A stretch of 64,000 nt of DNA from Capitella teleta. Taxonomy: Eukaryota; Annelida; Polychaeta; Capitellidae. Position 1 is the first letter of the stretch. Each line of letters opens with the position of its first letter. Of this stretch, positions 11,201 to 21,771 are shown piece after piece. The notes below the pieces were generated by a model. The model did no database searches. It was not told the DNA's origin and saw only the letters and a list, made by a program, of their open reading frames with translations. Location: positions 17,503 through 81,502 of the forward strand of contig KB310021.1 in the NCBI GenBank assembly GCA_000328365.1, in the 5' to 3' direction. A program made the position numbers and the translations under genes.

Positions 11201-14200
11201 TTCGCTTTTTTTCATTTTTCTTCCTTTTCTTCCCATTTCTTCCTTTTTCTTCCTCTGCAAATTTCTTCCTTATTCTTCCCTTTTTTTCCTTTTTTTCTGC
11301 TTTTCTCTGAACTATTCTTAACATTTCTACCTTTTTCTTCCCTTTTCTTTCTTTTTCTTCCTTGTTCTTCCCTTTTCTTCCCTTTCTCCCCTCTTCTTCC
11401 TATTTCTTCTTCCTAATTCTTCTTCTCTTTTCTTCATTTTTCTTCATTTTCTTCCCTTTTCTTCTCTTTTCTTCTTTTTTCTTCTTTTTTTCTTCCCTTT
11501 TCTTCCCATTTCTTCCTTTTTCTGCCTCTGCAAATTTCTTCCTTTTTCTTCCTTTTTTTTCTGCTTTTCTCTGAACTTTTCTTCCCTTTTCCTCCTTTTC
11601 TTCCCATTTCTTCCTTTTTCTTCCTTTTTCTGCCTCTGCAAATTTCTTACCTTTTCTTCCCTTTTTTTCCTTTTTTTTTCTGCTTTTCTCTGAACTTTTC
11701 TTCCTTTTTCTACCTTTTTCTTCCCTTTTCTTTCTTTTTCTTCCTTTTTCTTCCTTTCTCCCCTTTTCTTCATTTTTCTTCCTTTTCCTGCCTTTTCTTC
11801 CCTTTTCTTCTTTTTTTCTTCCCTTTTCTTCCTCTTTCTTCCTCTTTCTGCCTTTTCTTCCTTTTTCTTCCCTTTTCTTTCTTTTTTTTTCTTTTCCTTC
11901 CCTTTCCTTCCCTTTTCTTTCTTTTTCTGCCTTTTCTTCTTTTTTTCTTCCCTTTTCTTCCTCTTTCTTCCTCTTTCTGCCTTTTCTTTCTTTTTCTGCC
12001 TTTTCTTCCTTTTTCTTTTCTTTTCTTGCCCTTTTCTTCTCTTTTCCTTTAACTTTCCTATTCCTCCTTGCTCTTTTCAATTTGATATCCACATTTTGAA
12101 ACTCCTGCATATGAACGTAAGCCTGCGTCTGTTGCTCCCACAGAGCAGCTCCACACCGCTCGACCATTCCACGCAGTCCGGCAGTGAGGACTTCCCCTAC
12201 ACGACCTTCCACCCGCGCACCCAGAGGAACAGGAACCGGTGCCTGTCGATCGCTGAGTCACCGCAGTCGCTCGATGGCTGCTCCACATTCCCTCACAGAG
12301 CCAATCGCCGAATGCTGATTGGGCAGGAACGCATTCGCATCCCTTCCACCCCCAGCGTCATCTCCAGCAGATCGTCCGTGGACGGAGTCTCAGAACGAGG
12401 CAGCCCGATCTCACCGTACATGCAGCAATCCTGCCCACTCGATTACCATGGCAACCAGGTAGGAACGAGCCACTCGTTGCCAAAGGCAGCGAGCAGCCAG
12501 AGGAAGTATGAGCACCCGTCACTAGGGGAAACGAGGAACATCAAAGTGGAGAAGAGCATTGAGCCCCTGGGCATTCAGATCGAGAGTGGTCTAAGGGGCG
12601 GCATATTTGTGTCGTCGGTCAGTGAGCACAGCTTGGCGTCTCGCAATGGCATCTCCGTTGGAGATCAGTTGCTGGAGGTGGGCTGGGATTCCCTGTCTGA
12701 TCGCAATCACCGTCTGTTTCACCCGCAGGTTTGTGGTATCAATATCCGAAACGCGACTCGGCCACAAGCAGCCAGCGTGCTAAGACAAATGGGCGGCAGC
12801 ATCAACATGCTAGTGCAATACAACCCAGACAGTGAGCTCCTCTTCCCTCCTCCCTCTTCTTATTCCCGCTTTCTCATCAGAATTCCAGGACAGCAGTAGC
12901 AGTGATTCCTCGGACGTTCCGCATCGTGTGAGCAATGAGACGTTGACCCCTGACACGATCAGTCACAGCAGCAAGGGAGCGAGCGTGACTGCCTGCGTGA
13001 TTCCTGAGGAGCCGCTCGCTCACCAACAGCGCTACGTTGTCCTGAAGAAACCCAACGGCCCACATGACTCAATCGGGGTCTCCATCGTCGGGGGCAACGC
13101 CGTGGGGATATTCGTGCACCAAGTGCAGCCGAACTCATCGGCGGCCAAGGGTCTTCGTTGCGGGGATGAAATCCTGGAGTGGAACGGCGTTCCATTCCGA
13201 CTGTTGACGGCCGAACAAGCAATGAATGAAATCGCAAAACCTGCAGAGAGTGTCTCAGTTCTGGCGCATTATAATTACACAAGTCAGTTTGCTCTTTCAT
13301 AAATTATGCTAATTAGCCAGTCTTGATGCGTTGCAGAGTATTCTAAAATGATTGACCAATCAGGGGACGCGTTCTACGTTCGCGCAATGTTTGAGCGTCG
13401 ATCAGAAGGAGAAGGGGAACTGAGCTTCAATCGCGATTCTGTTCTGTTTGTGAACTGCACGATGCCACACGATCGCGTGGGTGAGTGGCGGGCGTGGTTG
13501 ATGGACGAGGAGGGCAACAAGGTCTGCTGCGGCTGCATCCCCAGCAAAGCCAGGTGCGCCTCCGTAACATCTCATACTGTGAGCGCATCGTCATATTGCA
13601 GGCTGGAGGATGAGCTGTTCTTGAAGCGCAGTCTCTCGGAACACGGAGACGAGGACCTCAAGTCATCGAGACGCAGTTCCGGATCTGCGAGGAGAAGTTT
13701 CTTCCGGAAGCGCAAGCACCACAGAAGCAACTCCAGGGACTCACGAGACTTGGCCTCATTCTCGGACGCCTCCATCAACAGCGATTGTGTCCCCTTCCTC
13801 GAAGGTCTCTTAGATCTTCCTGCTTTCAAACGAAAAAATCTTGAGTATTTTTCCGTTTTCAGATGGCTCTGTTTTGACGTTTGAGCGTGTGGAGCGTGTT
13901 GATTGTGAGTGAACCAAATCATGAAAGATAACAATTGAAATGTTGCTTGCCCGATCAGGCAGCATGGCTCGACCGGTCCTTATTCTCGGTCCCCTCTCCG
14001 AGGCCCTCATCAACAAATTATGCGCTGAGTCACCCGATCGATACAGTCGTTGTAAACCCGGTGGGTGCATCATCGTCTTACTCATCTTACTCATCCCAAT
14101 CAGTATTCACAGAAATAGTCAAAGCCAGTCTCGTGTCGCTAGAAACGGGACAAGGGAACTCCGCTTATCTGGATTTCAAAGCAAGATCCGACGGCCAGTT

Positions 14201-14934
14201 TGAATGCATATCAGTCCACTCTGTGCGAGAAGTCATGGATAATGTGGGCTCATGAATATTCATTGGTCTCATAACTCATGCAAATTTATTCAGAATTTCC
14301 ACTGCATGCTGACGATCCGACCTGAAGCATTGGAGCTCCTGCACAAACACAACATATACCCCATTACGCTGTTCATCAAACACAAGAATGCTCGTCAGAT
14401 CAGGTGAGGTCAGGTTGACGCCCTCCTGTCCCTCAATCTCCCTCTTCCTCTTCCGCAGGGAGGTGCAAGACCCTCGCTTCCTCCCGGAAAAAATGAAGAA
14501 CAAATCGGCCAAAGAACTCTTTGAGCTGCATCAGGATCTGGAACAGAAACACAAACGCCTCTTCTCAGGTGATTAGTGAACTTCTACTCTTTCACGCCAT
14601 TCTTAGACTGATTGCCTTTTGTTATCATTGCAATTAATTTGATTAATTAATTTTGATTAATTATTTTGAATAATTAATTTTGATTAATTATTTCGATTAA
14701 TTCATTTTGATTAAGTTTGAGTAATTAATTTGATTAATTTATTTGATTAGTTAATTTGATTAAATAATTTTGATTATTTAATTTTGATTACTTGATTTGA
14801 TTAATTAATTTGAATGTTTTTGTGCAGATGTGATTCCTGGAGACAGCCTGGCGTATATGTTTCACCACGTCAAGAAAGCGATCGATAGGGAACAGAAAAA
14901 GGCTGTGTACGTCCCTTCAAGTCTTCCTCTGTGA
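5235..14934 (+). CDS. DLG5: Disks large homolog 5 (MAGUK scaffold), 19 exons
   Basis: Exons: 5235-5697, 7480-7575, 7627-8835, 8886-9366, 9423-9610, 9673-9776, 9828-10756, 10806-11010, 12144-12677, 12729-12831, 12881-13282, 13337-13553, 13602-13804, 13863-13904, 13959-14060, 14104-14243, 14294-14403, 14459-14568, 14828-14934; 1914 aa (human 1919). DLG5 is a junctional and polarity scaffold also tied to Hippo and Hedgehog signalling. Order: CARD-like helical N-terminus (residues 1-95), Pro/Ser linker, long coiled coil, two PDZ domains (LGFD, LGLN loops), a disordered stretch with a DSFKRSASIKYN box shared with vertebrates, PDZ3 (LGIQ), PDZ4 (IGVS), SH3, and a C-terminal guanylate-kinase-like domain. 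The kinase domain begins RPVLILGPL and lacks the P-loop lysine, so it is a binding module, as in other MAGUKs. The start is the first ATG after the acceptor at 5225. All 18 junctions keep frame. Confidence 0.95.
7158..7413 (+). other. Possible alternative first coding exon of DLG5
   Basis: Inside the 1.8 kb first coding intron (5698-7479) lies a GC-richer block with an ATG in good Kozak context (A at -3, G at +4). It is followed by 85 open codons and a donor (AAAAG then GTATTC) after base 7413. The open frame ends in phase 1, exactly the phase needed to splice to the exon at 7480. A transcript starting here would replace the CARD-like N-terminus with a short Arg- and Leu-rich one. There is no known homologue that I recognise, and a chance open frame is possible. 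The remainder of the intron (5698-7020) is AT-rich with nothing I can call. Confidence 0.35.
11011..12143. repeat. Polypyrimidine (TTTTCTTCC)n satellite filling a DLG5 intron
   Basis: Almost the whole 1133-bp intron, from about 11030 to 12075, is C/T on the coding strand, built from TTTTCTTCC-like units. Longer units are overlaid: TCTGCAAATTTCTTCC recurs near 11251, 11525 and 11634, and a TTCTGCTTTTCTCTGAACT segment near 11293, 11558 and 11678, showing higher-order duplication. The reverse strand is a long Lys/Glu/Arg open frame, an artefact of the composition. Long mirror-like homopurine tracts can form triplex DNA. Confidence 0.95.
14631..14815. repeat. AT-rich TTTGATTAAT minisatellite in the last DLG5 intron
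   Basis: About a dozen degenerate copies of an approximately 14-bp unit (TTTGATTAATTAAT) fill the 259-bp intron between 14568 and 14828. Sequence is almost purely A, T and G on this strand. Confidence 0.85.
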
Positions 14935-15434
14935 TAGCCATGTTGCCATGGAGATAACCATGTTGCCATGGATATTGATTTTTGTTGTTACCGAATCTTT
15001 TTTTTATTCAGAATTATTTTCTCTTCAATTTCAATGGTGTTTCCTGTGATCTGATTTATTTTGCAATTCTTTTTTATTTTATTTCAAATGAACCGAAATG
15101 CTGGCATGAATTAAATGGATGGTGCTTATTTACTTTGTGTTCAGCGATTCTTTTGTTCTCATCAATTTCTATGCGTTCCATTTTTACAAGATTTAGAAAA
15201 ATAGAGGAAATTGCGAAAAAGTTGAACCAAGGTGACTACTGGTGTTGTATATTTCAAAGAATTCTTGTATAAAATGATATAAAAAAAACCTGTGTTAATT
15301 AAAACATGAAAAATGTTTATTTGAGACGTTAATTGCGACAAATTTCTTAACCACAATAACAAATAACACTTTTATAAATGTTTTATAATTAAACCTATAA
15401 CACAGATTTTTGACAAAACGCTTACAGGAAGATT
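14935..15434. other. Convergent intergenic region DLG5/EBP
   Basis: This 500-bp gap separates the 3' ends of DLG5 (+) and EBP (-). Just after the DLG5 stop a 17-bp segment (CCATGTTGCCATGGATA type) is directly repeated at about 14939-14975. The rest is AT-rich 3' UTR-like sequence; no coding exon is seen. Confidence 0.7.
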
Positions 15435-16112
15435 TCACTTTCGTTTTTTGCTGTTATCTTTTAGCTGATCGTGACTTTTCTGAGCGGACGACAATTCTTT
15501 GAATGATTCCACGATACATAGCGCAGGCAGCACGATCCAAATGGCGTTCATGAAGACGAAGTAGAACCAGAAATACAGCGGGTGTCCCTTTGGCCCGTGA
15601 GAGAAATCCTCCTTCGCCTCCGTCATGAAGTACAAGACGTCTCCATATAGCTGAAACAAACTAACCATCATTTGCACGACGTAGCGATTGGGCGAATTTG
15701 CGATGAGAGCGATGGTGACCCAGAAGCACAGGGGTCCATCCACGAACGCCGTGATGGTCTCCATGCACACCGTGAATGTATCGCTCGTCATGTAACGACT
15801 GTCCCCTTTTCCGTATTCTTTCCATAATTGACCGAGGAACGTCTGCATTCCTGCGATTTCTTCATGGTAGACAGCGAAGTAACCCTCGAGGATGAAGTGA
15901 ATTAAGCCGCACACGAAGAACCAGGACACCTTGCAGCGAGCAAGTAAGCTGGTCTTCAGATGTGGTATGCGTCCAGTGTACAGCCACAGTGCTATGACGG
16001 CGATACCCACGGTTGAGAAGAAGTAGCCGAGGATTTCTGTGAGGGGGCGTTCATTGGGGGTGTAGTGGGGAATGTCCAGGGAAGCTGGAAGGTACGGGTG
16101 CTGCAGAGACAT
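15435..16112 (-). CDS. EBP: Emopamil-binding protein, sterol delta8-delta7 isomerase
   Basis: 225 aa in a single coding exon (human 230 aa in four coding exons). EBP is an endoplasmic reticulum enzyme that moves the sterol double bond from C8 to C7 in cholesterol synthesis. The family core is intact: the HFILEGYF segment holding the catalytic His and Glu, LWKEYGKGDSRY, CMETIT with its catalytic Glu, and YFWFYFVFMNAIW near the C-terminus. There are several hydrophobic membrane segments and a C-terminal lysine-rich ER-retrieval-like tail (KKRK). The start is the ATG one base after a typical acceptor (TTTTTTCAG), so a 5' UTR exon lies upstream; an in-frame ATG further out falls inside that intron. 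It lies tail to tail with DLG5. The lack of coding introns is unusual beside its intron-rich neighbours. Confidence 0.96.
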   Translation of the reverse strand: MSLQHPYLPASLDIPHYTPNERPLTEILGYFFSTVGIAVIALWLYTGRIPHLKTSLLARCKVSWFFVCGLIHFILEGYFAVYHEEIAGMQTFLGQLWKEYGKGDSRYMTSDTFTVCMETITAFVDGPLCFWVTIALIANSPNRYVVQMMVSLFQLYGDVLYFMTEAKEDFSHGPKGHPLYFWFYFVFMNAIWIVLPALCIVESFKELSSAQKSHDQLKDNSKKRK

Positions 16113-18186
16113 CCTGAAAAAAGCGAACTTCATATGACGCTCCGTTCAGATACTTATTCTAATATACAACAGTTGATGCACTGCATCTTGATGATAGTTA
16201 AGTTAACCAAATTATCAGATCTGAATTGTCCTTTCGCGTCTAATTACACAATAGAGTGATAATGAAACGCTTACGAAGGGGACAAAGTTCGTTCAGGTTA
16301 TCAGCATAAAAATTACACGTTTAACAATTGGATTTGAGGACTAGGTCCTCATAACTTAATGACATACATGTAGTTTAGGATAACAAAAATTACATTAATT
16401 AATTGCATGATGATGTTATAATTATTAATCTTGTTATGGATTTAAAATATTCAGTTTCATGTAGTTTAATTAATTCTTCATTAGGCCTATATACCTGACA
16501 ATAGTCACAATTACATGTAAATCACAATTCAGTAACAATTAATTATTAAAAGGGGTATAATACGTGCGGTATATTCGTTTGAAAAACATCATAAATTATT
16601 CATAAGATCATTCATATAGCTCAGATTACTGATAAGTAGGCCTACTAATAGTATGTAATATAAAATTATAAATGTTATGATCTGTTAGACAATTTTCCCG
16701 TTCGTTGACCCGTTCTGCCTTCACATAATTATATTATACATAATGATATTCCCGAGGCAATATTCAGGTTGTGATGTAATAATTGTCGGTTGTGGTCATT
16801 CGTAAACAAAAGCACGTGCTCATCACATGTCAAAACTGCTGGTTGCCACAAAAGCATTCAAAGGTGTGTTTAATCAACAGCCTACCTTTAGTCGTGTGTG
16901 TGGATTGGTGAAATGTGAGGATTATTCGCTCGTGGCACCGATGAAGTCAGCCCTTGAGAGAGATTGGCTCATTATTCATGAGAATCACGATAAGTAGAAA
17001 TCAGCTGAGGCGAAAAAGAGCAAGCATTAGGCAAAAAGCATGTCGTACGATCATTTGCATATGATGAATATTCATCACTGCATTTGTGCATGATGACTCA
17101 TGGTGGTTGAAATAATTCGTAATTAAAAGTTAATTTAATTTACTAATATTGCTATTTTATACATTTATATGCATAACTATTTTATGTTATTTAGTACAAT
17201 TTTTTTTCCTTTTTGAGAGTATGATTTGTAAACAACGTGATGTCATACGGCACGTGGATATCAGCAGCACCAACTACAAGCAGCAACAAATATTAGGCAT
17301 CAAAAATAAAAAATAAAACATATTATTATTATTCACAATATTTTGTTGATCGAATGATTAAGCACGTAATTAACTTTACATAGAATTAAATAAACCAATT
17401 TCGTGTATAGACTCAATAGTGAGCTGTACCGAGCCCACAATTACCTCTTCAATCGTAGTAAGCAGAATAATGCTGATGCTCAAATTTTAAAGCTGAGTGT
17501 ACAGTCATAAGGCACCTCTGCCCAAGAGAAGCCTCGTTGGTCACCGATGATAAAAGAAATAGACTTTGATCTTATCAGTCGTCATGAGCTTATCTTAAAC
17601 TTCTCTTTACCTTGATTTTTTTCGCTGACTTCTGCCGATGAACTTCGAATGCGTCAGTGTGAAGCATCTCTGTATTCAGACTCATGATCTCATCGTTGGC
17701 TTTGCATGCACACTCCATCAGTCCATGATGATGATAGGCCATCAGTCCATAGGGCTATCATAGGCACATAAATGATACGGTTCGCCGTGTCTGTAGAATA
17801 ACATGAAGTTGAACTGATACTGTTGATTGGGTACAAGAGCGTTGATACTTATGGACTGGTGAATCACCTTGTCATGAAGTGCTCTCTCTTCACGCTCAAG
17901 TGATAATTCTGTCACGATATGTAATGATATAGTTAAATAGTAGGCCTGTTATTTCACACTGAATTATATATAATGCTGCAGGAACTGAACGCTGCATGTT
18001 AAATTATTAGGCTGACCTACAACACAGAGCGTTTTGGATTGGGGAAGAGAAAAAAAAGCCGTCGTTTGAAACTCAAAACTCTCCTTTAATTGGATTTAAG
18101 GAGAAAACTTTCGATTGTGTGGATTATCGTGTGAATTGTCGATTTGGCTGATTAAGTCTGTTAATCTGTGCTGATTTTCAAACAAG
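16113..18186. promoter_or_regulatory. Divergent intergenic region between EBP and the beta-lactamase-like gene
   Basis: About 2 kb separate two divergently transcribed genes, so promoters of both lie here. Seen directly: an octamer ATTTGCAT at 17053-17060 followed by an ATGAATATTCAT palindrome-like stretch (POU-factor type), E-boxes CACGTG near 16814 and 17253, and generally AT-rich sequence. I see no sterol-response element that I would vouch for, and no coding exon. Confidence 0.45.
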
Positions 18187-20023
18187 ATGAATTTCCTAGC
18201 CGGGATATGCGCTGCATTGACCATCTCACCATTCCTCTCATTCCTGAGGTTCGCATATTATGTCATCCGTTATTATGCAACAGTGTTTCCTCCTTAGCAT
18301 TTATCTCTCCCTTGGCCTCGCTGCCCTGGCAGCTGGCGTTCTCCTCCTGCTCAAGCGAAGGCGGACTCGCCGGTGGATTTATCACATGGATGGGGAAGTG
18401 GAGGCAGGTTTTGAAGAAGTCTACAAAGTGTTCAAGTAAAGTGCCTGCTTGCTTCTTGCTTGGTCTACAATTGCTTATCTCACGCAGACAGAGCATTCTG
18501 TCTAAGGATGAGGGCGGGGCTGCATTCTCCGTTTATTTCGAAGGACGCAAAGTGGTGGACGTTTGGGGGGGGTATGCTGATTTCGGAGCACATCGCCTGC
18601 GGCAGAGGGATTCCACAAACATGTATTACTCAGCGACCAAAGGGATTTCCGCGATCGTCATGGCAGTGCTTGTTGACAGGTGAATTTGGCACGTGAAAGT
18701 TTGGATTGAATTAATTAGCTGTGGATTTTTTGCAGGGGTTATTTGGATTATGATGCTCCAGTTTCAAAGTATTGGAAGGAATTTGCGGCGAATGGAAAAG
18801 AAAATATAACAGTGAAATGCATCCTAAGTCATCGAGTGAGTGAGCTACGAATCACTAATTTCACTCACTGTGAGAGTATGCTTCATTTCAGGCAGGATTG
18901 ATTGCGATTCGCAAGAAGCACAAATTGGCTTACATCCGCGATGAACCGGAAAAACTCTCCTCTCTCCTCGCCAATGAGGTTCCTTTCTGGGAGCCAGGTG
19001 AATACACTTCAATTTAAATCAATTTCACTCACAAACCTCACACGCAGACACGGCTCAAGGGTACCACATGCTGACCTTTGCCCTTTACGCTGACCAGCTT
19101 TGCCGCAGAGTTGATCCCAGGGGTCGCAGCCTTGGAGATTTCTTCAAGGAGGAAATTGCGATTCCATACAGTGCGTACTACTGGCATGTCATGGCTGAAC
19201 TACTTTTATATTTCTCATTCAGATATAGATTTTTCAATCGGAGAGTCTCCGTCAGAACATCATCGAGCGTGCCGTGAGACGCGTGCTAGTTTCAACTGGG
19301 GCCACTTCTTCACCGTGCTAATTCCAACTGGCTTCTACTTCCTGCTTGGTTTTCTGTATTCGATGTACCTTGTGGGCACGATGTATCTCTTACTTTTCAT
19401 TGGAAATCCCTCTGATTGGAAGGTACGCCGTTACTCTGAATTAAGTTCAATGAAAGAGGTCTTTTTCTTTGCAGCCTCGTAGGTTGAATGACCCTAAGTA
19501 TCGTGAACTGCAGTGTGGGTCATCGCATGGATTTGGGACGGCAAGGGGCGTGGCTAAACTCATGGGAATTCTTGCGAATGGAGGAGAGTATCTGGGACAG
19601 TGTCTGCTGTCTGCCAAGGCCATCGATTACCTCAACACCACATTGAGCAGTGAGTTTGATCGAGTCGTCCTACGTCATATAACGTACGGCCCAGGCACCA
19701 CACTGATGACGCCTGCAAGCAAACATGGCGGAGAGGTTTGCGTTCTTCTTCTTACGTAATTATGCGCATATTAATTCGGTCTTAATTCCCTGTGGCTGTG
19801 AGGCATTATTGCTGAAATTATTCCCTTCCCACAGGAGCACTCTGTGTTTGGGCACTGGGGCGCAGGGGGCCAGATGGCGTTCTCCGATCCTGCGATGAAG
19901 TTAGGATGGGCGTATGGAACAAATTACTGCAATCTGCTGCACGGTTTCATCATTGATCACCGTTATGCTGCACTGGAGAAAGCCATGTATGAATGCGTCT
20001 TCGCCCAAAATAAGAGAAGATAA
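18187..20023 (+). CDS. Beta-lactamase domain-containing protein 2-like, membrane-anchored serine hydrolase
   Basis: Exons: 18187-18248, 18298-18435, 18488-18679, 18736-18835, 18892-18997, 19048-19170, 19223-19422, 19475-19735, 19835-20023; 456 aa. The N-terminus is hydrophobic (about residues 1-42) and ends in a basic KRRRTRR stop, so the protein is a signal-anchored type II membrane protein. The class C beta-lactamase / penicillin-binding fold follows: catalytic Ser115-x-x-Lys118 in YYSATKG, the [11 protein letters not shown] region that carries the conserved Tyr motif, and [13 protein letters not shown] near the end, which replaces the KTG-like triad. A second hydrophobic stretch (encoded about 19310-19410) may insert in the membrane. 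Relatives are the nematode lact genes and animal LACTB-type proteins, whose substrates are mostly unknown. All nine exons join in frame, with introns of about 49-99 bp. The exact paralogue is not certain. Confidence 0.88.
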
Positions 20024-20034
20024 GTCACAAACGC

Positions 20035-20040
20035 AATAAA
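20035..20040 (+). terminator. Polyadenylation signal of the beta-lactamase-like gene
   Basis: AATAAA begins 12 bp after the stop codon, a very short 3' UTR that fits this compact genome. From 20041 to 20789 there is T-rich sequence in which I see no gene. Confidence 0.6.
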
Positions 20041-20789
20041 CTCTGATCTACTGATAGTTTTAATTAAGAGTATTTTTCTCATTTTTCTATTCTCTTTGTG
20101 CTCATTGTGGCAATTTGCAATGCAATCTGTGTTTATGATTTTGTTATTTTTTTTGTGGTTTGTTAATTTGTTGCTTTAACCGTGAAATATAGCATTCCGA
20201 TTATTGTGTTTAAATTATCTTTTCATGTTATAATAAATAATTAATAAGCAGGCTTATGAATTATTTCAATCTGTCCTCTTTTTTTCAGTTTTTGTTATAA
20301 TTTTATTTAATTTGTGCTTTGTACTTGTGTTTGCAAGTATTTATATTTGTAGGCCAAATGTATGTCTCAAAGATTTAATATTTATGTCTGAATTTGTGAA
20401 ATCGTTTCTCTCATGTTAAATTTTTTTATTTTTTATTTAAAAGAATAAAAAAATGAAAATTCTTATCTTGTAATTTATTGATTTGTGTTATAATTTATGC
20501 ATTGTGATCCAACAATTCGTTGAAGCAATTTTGATCTCGTGAGATGTAGTGGAAGAATAAAAATATTCTTATTTCTGCTAAGTTGTTGCCAAATAATACA
20601 ATGTTCTGAAACCATCCAAACTGCTGAATTTTGTGAATCATTTTTGATATTCAAAGGAAAATCTTGCATTACTCTCTTGTAGAATTAAAATTTTTTACAA
20701 TATACTCAACCTGGTGAAATGAACAAAACTTGCAGAAATCTCACTTTTCACAATCTTGTCGCAATTTTTAATACAAATCTCAAAATGCT

Positions 20790-21197
20790 TCACACAACAA
20801 GTCGTCTGCTTTGAAGAATGGAGTCAAGGGTCGGATGAAGAGATTCAACTTTGCTTCGCGACAGATCGCTCGATCTACCCGCGGTCACCAATTGATGAAC
20901 GCTGGGGTTGAAACGCTTGACCGTTCTGTAGGACGTGAATTTCAGCGGAGGAAGTCCCTTCACCACAGAACTGTCTCTCGTCAACACCGCTGGACGACTC
21001 GCATTTGTCGCTGGGCTTTGTTTCGACTTCTGCTGCACGGGAGATTCCAAGGCGTATCGTCCGGTTTCCTTCCTGGAAGGGATTTCACGGCTGAAATCCA
21101 AACGCGGCGTGATAACCGGCATGACGATCTGAACCCTCTCCATGTGATCTCGTCTGTGTTGCTGTTGGCGCATGAAACAAGTCACTTGCTCCAACAT
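20790..21197 (-). CDS. Hypothetical basic protein, possibly the last exon of a longer gene
   Basis: This is an open frame of 135 codons starting MLEQVTCFMRQQQHRRDH and ending LDSILQSRRLVV. It is rich in Arg, Ser, Gln and Pro, without a signal peptide or membrane segment, and I recognise no domain. The frame is closed by a stop at about 21225, so if it is a terminal exon its acceptor lies in the 21200-21225 stretch. Further upstream a segment with an acceptor (TTGTAG) and a donor (GTGAGTATC) near 21380-21440 could be another exon, but I could not join the two in frame. Composition is more even than the flanking AT-rich DNA. The opposite strand is also open but looks less protein-like. 21274-21771 otherwise holds nothing I can call. 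Confidence 0.35.
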   Translation of the reverse strand: MLEQVTCFMRQQQHRRDHMERVQIVMPVITPRLDFSREIPSRKETGRYALESPVQQKSKQSPATNASRPAVLTRDSSVVKGLPPLKFTSYRTVKRFNPSVHQLVTAGRSSDLSRSKVESLHPTLDSILQSRRLVV

Positions 21198-21771
21198 CTT
21201 CTCCTTCGGTGAAAGATTCTCTCAAAGACACTTCATTCTGCCTTTGATATATGCGATCGTCAAATGTATCCACCGAGATATTTATGAAGCACTCATGAAT
21301 TTATAAACAATGTCTCAGCAAATATTGGCTCACCTAAGTGAAGAGATGTCGGCTGTGTAACATGATACTCACTGAGCAAAGCAGACGTACTTCATTCAGC
21401 TGAAGAGGCTCCTCAACCCCCTTCTGCTGGCTACAAGCAATCACCAAAGTAATTACTTCATCAATGCTTTAAATCAATCACCACAACACGTAACTGAGGA
21501 TCGTGCTCAGATTTGGGATTTAATTGACCTACATTGCATTTAATTGACCTATATCTCTGCTCATCTAATTTCCTTTTATTGCTTGTGTACTTTTTACTTA
21601 TTATAACAGCGATTTTCCTGCTTTGTGCTTATCTGACGCTTAAAGACGTACTGACACTAATAAAACAAAACAACTTGAGACAAAAAGTTTAATTGCTCGA
21701 CACATAATTTTTTCAGCACATTAAAGTCAGTGAGAAACACATAATTCACAAATGCCTCCTCTTCCTCCTCC

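Noticed and set aside
11400-12212. Minus-strand open frame of 270 codons rich in Lys/Glu/Arg
   Set aside because: It is the reverse of the polypyrimidine intron repeat; the composition forbids stops. No domain and no start context.
20811-21212. Plus-strand open frame opposite the hypothetical minus-strand protein
   Set aside because: Arg/His/Leu-rich shadow; the minus-strand frame has the more natural composition.
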